DNA from: an uncultured Clostridium sp.
Lineage (GTDB): Bacteria; Bacillota; Clostridia; Lachnospirales; Lachnospiraceae
Length of the DNA stretch: 31,864 nt
Reading direction: 5' to 3'
Assembly: GCA_902464345.1 (NCBI GenBank)
Contig: CABQJA010000004.1
Coordinates: 1 to 31,864 of the forward strand
The position numbers and the translations under genes are program-made. Of this stretch, positions 23,778 through 31,601 are shown one piece after another (the first letter of the stretch is position 1; every line of letters starts with the position of its first letter). The notes beneath the pieces are model-generated. The model was not told the DNA's origin. It searched no databases and saw only the letters and a list, made by a program, of their open reading frames with translations.

Positions 23778-24683
23778 ATGACATTACAGCAATTAGCATA
23801 CTACGTAACGGTGGCAGAATGCGGCAGTCTTACAGAAGCGGCGGGGAAGCTGTTTATTGCACAGCCAAGCCTCAGTAGTGCAATTCATAATCTAGAAAAA
23901 GAAATGGGAATCGTGGCATTTTCCAGATCAAATCGCGGTGTCGTGCTTACCAGAGAGGGTGAGGAGCTGCTGTCATATTCCAGAATGCTTCTGGAGCAGG
24001 CAGACATCATGAAGGAGCATTTTGGTACGGGGGTGAGAAGGAGACCCAGATTTTCGGTTTCCTGTCAGCATTACTCCTTTGCGGTGAACGCATTTGTAGA
24101 TCTGATCAAGGAGTATGATGCGGATCAGTATAGCTTTATATTAAGGGAAACGCAGACCGGTGAGATCATAGATGATGTAACGGAGGGGAAAAGTGAGATC
24201 GGAGTTATCTATCTGTCAGAGAGCAATGAAGAGGTTCTCAGTAAGATGATCAAGAAACAGGAGCTGATCTTCGAGGAGCTGTTTGTTGCGGCACCGCATG
24301 TGTTTATCTGCAAGGATCATCCGCTGGCGGGACAGGAGAAGATTACAGTGGAACAGCTAAAGCCGTATCCGTATCTGGTTTTTGAACAGGGAGAACGGAA
24401 TTCTTTTTACTATTCCGAGGAGTTCCTGAGTGTGCTGGACTTCCCGAAAAATATTCAGGTGCGGGACAGAGCAACCTTATTTAATCTGGTGATCGGCTTG
24501 AATGGTTTTACCGTCAGCTCCGGTGTGATCGATTCGAAGTTAAACGGTGACAGCATTATTGCCAGACCGCTTGAGGTAGACTGTACAATGAGAATCGGAA
24601 TCATCAGAAAGAAGAATATACTGTTCAGTAAGTATGCGTATTCCTATTTAGATGCATTAAAAAAGCATCTGTCTATAGATTGA
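23778..24683 (+). CDS. LysR-family transcriptional regulator
   Basis: A 301-residue LysR-type regulator. The N-terminal winged helix-turn-helix (about 1-60) has the hallmark GSLTEAAGKLFIAQPSLS and IHNLEKEMG, and an effector-binding domain of two alpha/beta lobes follows (about 88-295). It is on the same strand as, and 108 bases upstream of, a MetE-like methyltransferase gene with its own promoter, rather than in the usual divergent arrangement, so control of that gene is possible but not shown. Family members respond to a small metabolite; methionine, homocysteine or a sulfur metabolite would fit the context. Confidence 0.92.
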   Translation: MTLQQLAYYVTVAECGSLTEAAGKLFIAQPSLSSAIHNLEKEMGIVAFSRSNRGVVLTREGEELLSYSRMLLEQADIMKEHFGTGVRRRPRFSVSCQHYSFAVNAFVDLIKEYDADQYSFILRETQTGEIIDDVTEGKSEIGVIYLSESNEEVLSKMIKKQELIFEELFVAAPHVFICKDHPLAGQEKITVEQLKPYPYLVFEQGERNSFYYSEEFLSVLDFPKNIQVRDRATLFNLVIGLNGFTVSSGVIDSKLNGDSIIARPLEVDCTMRIGIIRKKNILFSKYAYSYLDALKKHLSID

Positions 24684-24712
24684 AACTATAGGTAACCTCG
24701 TTTTTTATGTAT

Positions 24713-24741
24713 TTTTCAAATGGTATCAGGGTTGATATACT
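24713..24741 (+). promoter_or_regulatory. Promoter of the MetE-like gene
   Basis: TTTTCA (24713-24718), a 17-base spacer, then TATACT (24736-24741) with an extended TG motif. The predicted leader is about 45 bases, too short for a SAM riboswitch or T-box. The A/T-rich region upstream could hold LysR half-sites, but none was clear. Confidence 0.55.
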
Positions 24742-24791
24742 ATCCTCAGATTCAAACGATTATTAAATAAACAGGTATGGAGGATAGAATT

Positions 24792-25913
24792 ATGAGTACA
24801 TTACAGACACCGTTTCGATATGATTTTGTAGGTAGCTTTCTGAGACCGGAAAAGTTAAAGAAAGCAAGAAGAGAATTCGATGAGGGCAAGATTGACTATG
24901 CTGCATTAAAGGTAGTGGAAGACGAGGCCATTACAGAGCTTGTAGCTAAGACAAAGGAGCTCGGTTATCGTGTGATCACAGATGGTGAATTCCGGAGAGC
25001 GACCTGGCATCTTGATTTTATGTGGGGATTTGATGGTATTGGCCATACACCGACCAAGACGGGTCTTCCGTTCCATGGAGAGGCGGCTATGGTGGATGAT
25101 ACCTACATTGTCGGAAAGGTTGGATTATCCAAGGAGCATCCGTTTGTAGAACATTTCCGGTTCGTGAAGGCACTCGAAGATGAGAACACGGTAGCAAAGC
25201 AGACGATGCCATCACCGGCACAGTTCCTGGCACAGTTTACCATGCCGTTCAACCGGATCAATACAGAGAAATATTATGAAAAGGATGAAGATCTGGTAAA
25301 TGATATTGTAGAAGGTTATGGTAAGGTGATCAATGATCTGTATGCTGCAGGCTGCAGAAATATACAGCTGGATGATTGTACCTGGGGTATGTTTGCGGAT
25401 AAGATCGGTCATACCCTCTACGGAACAACCAGAGAAGGCCTGATCGAGGTTCAGAAGGCACATAAGGATATTAACAATCAGGTTATCGCGAATGCACCGA
25501 AGGATATGATCATAAATACACATGTATGCCGGGGTAACTTCCATTCTACTTATGCAAGTGAAGGAGCATATGATTCCGTTGCGGATATCTTATTCGGAGA
25601 AGAGAATGTAAATGCATACTTCCTGGAGTTTGATGATGAGAGATCCGGTGGATTTGCACCGCTTGCAAAGGTTTCCGGAGATAAGAAAGTGGTTCTTGGA
25701 CTGATCACGACCAAGTCACCGGTGCTGGAGGATAAGCAGCTTGTAATCAACCGAATCCATGAAGCAGCGAACTATGTTCCGCTGGAGCGCCTGTATCTGA
25801 GCCCGCAGTGCGGCTTTGCTTCCTGTGAGATCGGCAATAAGCTGACAGAGGAAGAGCAGTGGGCAAAACTCAGACTTGTAAAGGAAGTAGCAGAGGAAGT
25901 CTGGGGGAACTAA
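24792..25913 (+). CDS. MetE C-terminal-domain-like cobalamin-independent methyltransferase (YxjG/YxjH type)
   Basis: A 373-residue TIM-barrel enzyme corresponding to the catalytic C-terminal half of MetE, without the N-terminal barrel of full-length MetE (about 750 residues). The zinc ligands of the family are recognisable: His244 and Cys246 in INTHVCRG, Glu279 in YFLEFDDERSG, and Cys340 in LSPQCGFAS. The N-terminal VGSFLRPE is typical of the YxjG/YxjH group. It should methylate homocysteine or a similar thiol, with a methyl donor that may not be methyl-tetrahydropteroyl-triglutamate. The start at 24792 has GGAGG eight bases upstream; an in-frame ATG at 24777 precedes this site and is less likely. 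It ties in with homocysteine made by the mtnN-luxS route at 12909-14083. Confidence 0.9.
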   Translation: MSTLQTPFRYDFVGSFLRPEKLKKARREFDEGKIDYAALKVVEDEAITELVAKTKELGYRVITDGEFRRATWHLDFMWGFDGIGHTPTKTGLPFHGEAAMVDDTYIVGKVGLSKEHPFVEHFRFVKALEDENTVAKQTMPSPAQFLAQFTMPFNRINTEKYYEKDEDLVNDIVEGYGKVINDLYAAGCRNIQLDDCTWGMFADKIGHTLYGTTREGLIEVQKAHKDINNQVIANAPKDMIINTHVCRGNFHSTYASEGAYDSVADILFGEENVNAYFLEFDDERSGGFAPLAKVSGDKKVVLGLITTKSPVLEDKQLVINRIHEAANYVPLERLYLSPQCGFASCEIGNKLTEEEQWAKLRLVKEVAEEVWGN

Positions 25914-25943
25914 TAATCCGGCAGATTTTCTGTGAATGGCTTT

Positions 25944-26029
25944 TCTTACAATTCTGTAAGATTCCAAGTCACCGAAACGTAATATAGAGCAGTTATAATA
26001 GGTATTGTCAATAAAAGGCAATACCTATT
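25944..26029 (+). promoter_or_regulatory. BceR-type box, promoter and start-site palindrome of the ABC transporter operon
   Basis: Three elements are stacked before the ABC operon. First, a palindrome TCTTACA (25944-25950), ATTC, TGTAAGA (25955-25961) contains a perfect TNACA-N4-TGTAA box. Second, a consensus -10 TATAAT (25994-25999) has no recognisable -35 at 25970-25976, as expected for an activator-dependent promoter. Third, a perfect 11-bp inverted repeat AATAGGTATTG (25997-26007) and CAATACCTATT (26019-26029) overlaps the -10 and the expected transcription start. The box centre is about 54 bases upstream of that start, a typical activator position. Confidence 0.65.
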
Positions 26030-26061
26030 TATGTTATGGAGATATATTGTGGAGGGAGACT

Positions 26062-28611
26062 ATGAAGGATTATAAGGGTCTGGCGTTACGTTATTTGAAG
26101 ATGAATAAGAGCAGGAACCGAATTGCAATCTTAGGTGTTATTATTACAGCTATTCTGGTTACGGCTTTTCTGAATGTGGTATTTTGTTTTCTGCTGCAGT
26201 TCCGGGAGGAAACAAGAGCCGATGGAGATTACGAGGCGATTCTTTTCACACAGTCAGAAGCGCAGGCACAGGCAATCTTAGAGGATGACCGGATCGCGAG
26301 TGCTTATATCGGCCCATATTATGACCATGATATTCATGGGGTGGAACAGGACATTCAATATCAGAATTGTCTGTACATTAACGTTAGAAATCCGTACACA
26401 CTGGAGCGGCAGTTTACAGATCTGTGTGGAGAGTATGGTGTGGAAGGAGAGATCAACGACTGGGTCGCAAGCGGGTATTTTCAGGGAAGTGACAAGAATG
26501 ATGTGTTGGTCTTCGTTTATTTCAGTCTGATGATCGCCTATATTATAGCAATCTTCGGCGTCGGAATCGTCCGGAATGCAATTCAGCTGGACGCTCTGGA
26601 AAATATTCGGGACTATGGAAATCTGCGCTGCATCGGATCGACCAGTAAGCAGTTAAAGGGTCTGATGTACCTGCAGGGAGCGATTCTTGAGCTGATCGGC
26701 ATCGGTATCGGCCTGGTACTCGGTATCGGAGTCAGCCTGGGCCTGGTAGCAGTTTTACGTCTTCCGCTTGGATTTCAGCCGTTAATTATTCCGGTGCTTC
26801 TGATCTTCTTCCTAGGAGATCTTTATTTTACGATGGGAGAAAACAGCAAGCTGATCACAAAAATGTCTCCGGTCAGTGCGATCCGCGGTGAGTACCGGAT
26901 TAAGAAGGAAAAGGCGAAAGCCCGGAAGAGCGGTATCTTCGGCAAGATCTTCGGTATGGAAGGGGATTATGCATATAAGAGTCTGATGCGCAATCCCGGA
27001 AGATTCAGAAGAACGACAGCGGCCATGGCAATTGGAATTGCCATGATCATGACGGTTACGGGAATTGGCTTTTCGGTAGGAAAGTATACGCAGGATACGC
27101 GAAACAGGTACGGATATTATCAGCTCTATTTCTTAAATTCCTTAAATGTCATAGAAACCATAGATGAAGTACATGCATCGCTTCCGGCGACCGACCAGCT
27201 GGCAGCCATGAATGATTTTCCGGAAGTAACTGACAGCAAGCGGGAGTACTCGGCAGATATCTGGTTACGGGATTATGAGACCGGTCATTATACAAATGAC
27301 TATCTGGAATATCTGGGCAATCCGGATTTTACTCAGAATATATTGAGCAAATTGCAGGAGCGGGAAGAACAGGAGAGTACACTGGCAGCCGGAGAGGAGA
27401 AGGAGCAGAACGAGGGACAGATTGGCTGGTGTGCCAAGCTGTTGGCAGCAGATACCTGCTACGGATATGATGATGCGGATCTGGCACGTTGTAAGTCTGC
27501 ATTGACAGCCGGTACGGTTGACCTCAGCGACCATGGTATCATTCTGGTCAATCCGGAGTCACGAAGGGTAATAGAAACAGATGATGGTTATATAACGAAG
27601 ACGATCACGATGCTTGACTATCAGCTGGGAGACACGATTGACATTGTGAATATGAAGCGGTTCCGGGAAATGATGCAGTCGGAGATTCAGAAGCTGGATG
27701 CTGAGCGGGATCAGGAGCTTTCAAAGCTTGGGACGACCGGGGGAGAGGATGAAGAGCATCCGAGCTGGTTGCTGGATGTTGTACAGGAATATGAACTGAG
27801 TGTCGAGCTGACACCGACAGAGGAGATCCAGAACCGGTATTATCAGAAGAAACAATACGCGGCTTACCGTTGCTGGAAGCAATTACTGGCAGAAGGAGAT
27901 TATGAGACATATACCATTGAGGGCATTGTCTCAAGAGACCCGAATATGAACAGGGGAATTGTTGATGAAGACAGTATGGGAGAGAGCGGGTGGATCCTTC
28001 CGCTACAGCAATATTACATGACAACAGGTACGGATGAGAGCATGATGACGGGTATGGCGTATCATATAAAGAACGGAACGCTCAGCGAAAAATTGCAGAA
28101 TACCTATTATGAAATTACAAATGGAATGTGGGAAGGCTCCTATTATGGAGATGCCATATGCACGGTTTCCGGATATCGGGATGTGTACACGCTGTTGGAG
28201 GGCACAAAATGGCAGGTAGCGATCGCAGTCCTGATTCTGACCTTTGTGGTGCTGATGTATTCGTTGAATTTTATCAATGCAACGGCGAGCAATCTTCATC
28301 TGCGGCGAAAGGAGTTTGCACAGCTGCAGGTGCTTGGAGCGACCAGAGGTGAGATTCTGAAGATGACACTTCTGGAAGGCGTGATCACAACCCTGGTGTC
28401 AAATCTCATTGGCATTACCATCGGATGTGGTCTGAGTGCAGGGCTGTATTATTACATCATGCAGCTGGTGCAGATTCCGTATTATTTCCCGTGGGCGATG
28501 ATACCGATCTGTATCGCAGGCTCATTCCTGCTTCTGGTCGGATCCATTTATGCTCCAATGCGTCATATGACACGGGATATGATCGGTGATCTGACAACAG
28601 GTGGAGACTGA
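26062..28611 (+). CDS. Large FtsX-type ABC transporter permease
   Basis: An 849-residue permease with two FtsX-like units. The first has helix 1 (about 20-46), an extracellular domain of about 100 residues, then three helices (about 150-250). The second has a helix near residue 330-350, an extracellular domain of roughly 350 residues with many acidic residues, and three C-terminal helices (about 715-840), with cytoplasmic coupling segments such as LQVLGATRGEILKM. This 4+4 layout belongs to the MacB/LolCE-like mechanotransmission group rather than the 10-helix BceB. Such systems move substrates at or outside the membrane, often peptides or lipoproteins. The start at 26062 has GGAGGGAG; a TTG at 26005 inside the promoter palindrome is rejected. 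The ATPase gene follows after 61 bases. Confidence 0.88.
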   Translation: MKDYKGLALRYLKMNKSRNRIAILGVIITAILVTAFLNVVFCFLLQFREETRADGDYEAILFTQSEAQAQAILEDDRIASAYIGPYYDHDIHGVEQDIQYQNCLYINVRNPYTLERQFTDLCGEYGVEGEINDWVASGYFQGSDKNDVLVFVYFSLMIAYIIAIFGVGIVRNAIQLDALENIRDYGNLRCIGSTSKQLKGLMYLQGAILELIGIGIGLVLGIGVSLGLVAVLRLPLGFQPLIIPVLLIFFLGDLYFTMGENSKLITKMSPVSAIRGEYRIKKEKAKARKSGIFGKIFGMEGDYAYKSLMRNPGRFRRTTAAMAIGIAMIMTVTGIGFSVGKYTQDTRNRYGYYQLYFLNSLNVIETIDEVHASLPATDQLAAMNDFPEVTDSKREYSADIWLRDYETGHYTNDYLEYLGNPDFTQNILSKLQEREEQESTLAAGEEKEQNEGQIGWCAKLLAADTCYGYDDADLARCKSALTAGTVDLSDHGIILVNPESRRVIETDDGYITKTITMLDYQLGDTIDIVNMKRFREMMQSEIQKLDAERDQELSKLGTTGGEDEEHPSWLLDVVQEYELSVELTPTEEIQNRYYQKKQYAAYRCWKQLLAEGDYETYTIEGIVSRDPNMNRGIVDEDSMGESGWILPLQQYYMTTGTDESMMTGMAYHIKNGTLSEKLQNTYYEITNGMWEGSYYGDAICTVSGYRDVYTLLEGTKWQVAIAVLILTFVVLMYSLNFINATASNLHLRRKEFAQLQVLGATRGEILKMTLLEGVITTLVSNLIGITIGCGLSAGLYYYIMQLVQIPYYFPWAMIPICIAGSFLLLVGSIYAPMRHMTRDMIGDLTTGGD

Positions 28612-28672
28612 TTCAGAATAGAAAGTAAGAAAAAGCTGGCAAGTACGAAGTGGAAAATCAGGAGGAATCAAT

Positions 28673-29341
28673 ATGGATATTGTAACAATGGAACATGTCA
28701 CAAAGGTATATGGAGAAGGCGACAGCAGAGTGTGGGGTCTGCATGATGTCAGCATGACGGTGAAACAGGGGGAAATCGTATCAATCGTAGGTGCTTCCGG
28801 TTCCGGCAAATCTACCCTGCTTCATGTCATGGGTGGTGTGGATACACCGACCAGCGGCAAGGTCGTGGTGGACGGCAAGGATATCACGAAGTTAAATGAT
28901 GAGCAGATGGCAATTTTCCGTCGGCGGAAGGTCGGATTTATCTTTCAGGCATACCATCTGATTCCGGTACTGACCGTGGAGGAAAATATTACCATGCCGA
29001 TTCTTCTGGATCACAGAAAACCGGATCGGGAATATGTCGAGCAGATCATGGAATTACTGGGACTGCAGGATCGGAGAAAGCATCTGCCGAATCAGTTGTC
29101 CGGTGGACAGCAGCAGAGAACGGCAATTGCAAGAGCTCTGGCAAATCAGCCATCCTTAATTCTGGCAGACGAGCCGACCGGAGCCCTGGATTCCAAGAAT
29201 GGAAATGAGGTTATTGCACTGTTACAAAGCTCCGTGAAAAAGCTGAATCAGACATTGGTTCTGATCACACATAACATTGATCTGGCAAGAGAGGCAGACC
29301 GGATCATTAAGATCGCAGATGGAGAAATTGTGGAGGGATAA
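28673..29341 (+). CDS. ABC transporter ATP-binding protein (MacB/LolD/BceA type)
   Basis: A 222-residue nucleotide-binding subunit. It has Walker A GASGSGKST (about 39-47), a Q-loop in FIFQAYHLIPVLTVEEN, signature LSGGQQQR, Walker B LILADEPTGALD and the H-loop LITHN. The pattern DEPTGALDSK and the length are typical of MacB/LolD/BceA exporters that pair with FtsX permeases. It has an ideal ribosome site (AGGAGG), is four bases upstream of the secreted accessory gene, and should energise both permeases of this operon. Confidence 0.95.
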   Translation: MDIVTMEHVTKVYGEGDSRVWGLHDVSMTVKQGEIVSIVGASGSGKSTLLHVMGGVDTPTSGKVVVDGKDITKLNDEQMAIFRRRKVGFIFQAYHLIPVLTVEENITMPILLDHRKPDREYVEQIMELLGLQDRRKHLPNQLSGGQQQRTAIARALANQPSLILADEPTGALDSKNGNEVIALLQSSVKKLNQTLVLITHNIDLAREADRIIKIADGEIVEG

Positions 29342-29344
29342 GCC

Positions 29345-30295
29345 ATGCAGGAAGTGAGACAGAGAATCAAAGTTACACAAAGGAAAGCGTATCGATTTCT
29401 GATTCCGGTATTGATTCTGATACTGGTATTGGCACTGAATGTGCAGGAGGCGCAGGCCGCTACTCCGCGGGTAATGCTGTCCAATTATTCGATTGAAGAA
29501 GGAGAAATCGTGGCGGGACAGCCGTTCACGTTACATATTACGCTGAAGAATACAGCGGCGAATTCCATCCGGAATCTGAAGCTTACCATCTCCACGGAAA
29601 AGGGCGAATTTCTTCCGGTGGATGGAGCGGGTACGGCATATCTGGAGAAGCTGGCCGGCAGAAGTGAATCCGAGTTTACATTTGCGATGCAGGCTGTGGA
29701 TGGACTGACCACGCAGTCCTATAAGCTGCTTCTGAAATCGGAGTATGAGGGAAACGATGGCTCTCCGTATACGGTTGAGGAGTCCATATTCCTTCCGGTT
29801 ACTTTGCAGCAACGATGCTCGGTAACGGATGTGTTTCTTCCGGACAGCGATGTTGAACTGGGGGACACGGTAGAGATCGGAGCTTCTGTAAATAATCTGG
29901 GAGAGGAGCCTCTTTATAATGTGACTGCCAGTGTCAGCGGAAGTAATGTAGCCGTTGCCGACACGTATATCGGAACCATCGATGCCGGAAAGCGGGGAAA
30001 TGTAGATCTTCTGACAAAGGCGAGTGCGATATCGGAGATGAGCGGAGATAAAAATGAGCTGACCGTTTCCTATGAGGATCGGAAGGGAGAATGCCATACC
30101 GTGGTTCAGAGTATTGAGCTGAAGGTGGCACAGCCGGTCTATGAGAATCTGGAGAAGGTGAAGGATGACACCCATACGGGACAGGGTTGGATGATAACCA
30201 GCATTGTACTGGGAGCTCTTGTGATCACAGGCGGAGTTGTGGGGTTAATTTTGCAGAGGAGACGCAGGAAGAAAAAACTGCTGGAGGAGTTTTAG
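29345..30295 (+). CDS. Surface protein with CARDB/COG1361-like beta domains, ABC-associated
   Basis: A 316-residue exported protein. It has a signal peptide (basic start, hydrophobic 17-34, probable cut after AQA near residue 39), then two beta-sandwich domains (about 45-155 and 160-275) with patterns such as GQPFTLHITLKNTAANSIRNL and LGDTVEIGASVNNLGEEPLYN. These are typical of CARDB / NEW3 / COG1361 adhesion-like folds. A C-terminal membrane helix (about 283-303) and a basic RRRRKKK stop-transfer tail follow. It is thus anchored with its domains outside. Placed between the ATPase and the MacB-like permease, it may act as the extracellular adaptor of the transporter, in the position where Gram-negative MacA would be encoded, although the fold is not MacA-like. 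Confidence 0.8.
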   Translation: MQEVRQRIKVTQRKAYRFLIPVLILILVLALNVQEAQAATPRVMLSNYSIEEGEIVAGQPFTLHITLKNTAANSIRNLKLTISTEKGEFLPVDGAGTAYLEKLAGRSESEFTFAMQAVDGLTTQSYKLLLKSEYEGNDGSPYTVEESIFLPVTLQQRCSVTDVFLPDSDVELGDTVEIGASVNNLGEEPLYNVTASVSGSNVAVADTYIGTIDAGKRGNVDLLTKASAISEMSGDKNELTVSYEDRKGECHTVVQSIELKVAQPVYENLEKVKDDTHTGQGWMITSIVLGALVITGGVVGLILQRRRRKKKLLEEF

Positions 30296-30298
30296 CCT

Positions 30299-31582
30299 AT
30301 GAAATGGATATGGCATTTATGCTGGGCCAATATGAAACAGCGGGGCATCCGTACATTTCTTACGATTCTGGGAGTTGTGATCGGAATCGTATCGATCGTA
30401 TCCCTGCTGGCAATCGGACTGGGGACGAAGAAGGTGCTTCTGACCATGGCAGGAGAGGAAGGAAGCGTTACGGAAATTCGTATCCGGGGCATCACAGAAG
30501 GCAAGCGAAAGGATCAGATGATCACAGACCGCCGGCTGGAAGAGGTGCGGAAGCTGGATGCGGTGGCAGCTGTTTATCCGATACTTTCCGTAGACGCCCG
30601 GTTCTCATATGATAATTATGTTGGCTATTGGACAATTGATGGTGTACCGCAGGAATATCTGGATGAAATAGAGACGTTGCATGGAAATCCGATAAAAGGG
30701 GATAATTGGGTACCGGAGCTGATCATGGGAAATCAGGTGCTGAATCTGTTTTTTAATGAAGTGACTGGAACCAGCTACGGAGAAATCCATGAGAGTGACA
30801 GTAGCGAGGAAACCGAAGATCTGACCGGCAAAAAGCTGGAAACCACATTCTCACAGGCAGGAAGCGATAATGAGACAAAGGTACGGCTCCCGATTACGGA
30901 TATGACGAAGCAGAATTCCTATTCCATCTACTGCAATCAGGATGAACTGAAGTTATACCTGAAACGCCTGGCAGATGGAGGAAAAATTCCGGGACAGCCG
31001 GTCAATCAGAATGATGAGAATTATAATGAATGGATCTATGGAAGTGCGATTGTAGAAGCCGATGATATAAAGTCTGTAAAAAAACTGGAGCAGACCTTAA
31101 AGGATATGGGGTTCCAGACAGAAAGCAATATTGAATTTGTAGAATATATCGAGAAAACAATGAAGATCGCACAGTTGATTCTGGCGGGAATTGGTATGAT
31201 CGCGCTGATCGTTGCGGTCATTGGAATCGGAAATACCATGACCACAGCGGTCTATGACCGGGTGCAGGAGGTGAGTATGCTGAAGGTTCTGGGGGCAGAC
31301 CCGGGGGAGCTGCTCTCGCTGTTTCTGTTAGAATCCGGGATATTGGGCGGCATCGGCGGTGCAATCGGGGTGCTGATATCGTATGGTATCTCCGGGCTGG
31401 TGGTAAATCAGCTTGCAGTGAAGCTGCTCTCTTTGCCAAAAGGGACAACGCTGGCGGAGATTCCTATCTGGCTGGCATTTAGTGCAGTGATCTTTGCGGT
31501 GATTTTAGGTGTGGCGGCCGGATTCTTCCCGGCACGCTGGGCGGCAAAATTAAATCCAATCGAAGGCATGCGGGGCAAGTAA
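30299..31582 (+). CDS. MacB-like FtsX-domain ABC transporter permease
   Basis: A 427-residue permease with the classic four-helix MacB layout. It has helix 1 (about 18-40, with FLTILGVVIGIVSIVSLLAIG), a periplasm-equivalent extracellular domain (about 45-280), and three C-terminal helices (about 285-310, 330-365 and 380-405). The cytoplasmic coupling motif is in VSMLKVLGADPGELL, and the conserved end PARWAAKLNPIEGMRGK is the family's signature C-terminus. It follows the adaptor gene by three bases and ends the operon at a terminator. With the 849-residue permease, this cluster encodes two permeases for a single ATPase. Confidence 0.92.
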   Translation: MKWIWHLCWANMKQRGIRTFLTILGVVIGIVSIVSLLAIGLGTKKVLLTMAGEEGSVTEIRIRGITEGKRKDQMITDRRLEEVRKLDAVAAVYPILSVDARFSYDNYVGYWTIDGVPQEYLDEIETLHGNPIKGDNWVPELIMGNQVLNLFFNEVTGTSYGEIHESDSSEETEDLTGKKLETTFSQAGSDNETKVRLPITDMTKQNSYSIYCNQDELKLYLKRLADGGKIPGQPVNQNDENYNEWIYGSAIVEADDIKSVKKLEQTLKDMGFQTESNIEFVEYIEKTMKIAQLILAGIGMIALIVAVIGIGNTMTTAVYDRVQEVSMLKVLGADPGELLSLFLLESGILGGIGGAIGVLISYGISGLVVNQLAVKLLSLPKGTTLAEIPIWLAFSAVIFAVILGVAAGFFPARWAAKLNPIEGMRGK

Positions 31583-31601
31583 AGGCTCGCGTGCCTTTTT
31601 T
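31581..31601 (+). terminator. Intrinsic terminator of the ABC operon
   Basis: AAAGGC (31581-31586), a six-base loop, then GCCTTTTTT (31593-31601). It overlaps the last base or two of the permease stop codon. The stem is short but has a clear T-run. Confidence 0.7.

Noticed and set aside
24684..24791. SAM riboswitch or T-box before the MetE-like gene
   Set aside because: The predicted leader is only about 45 bases and contains no extended stem structure or terminator, too little for either element.
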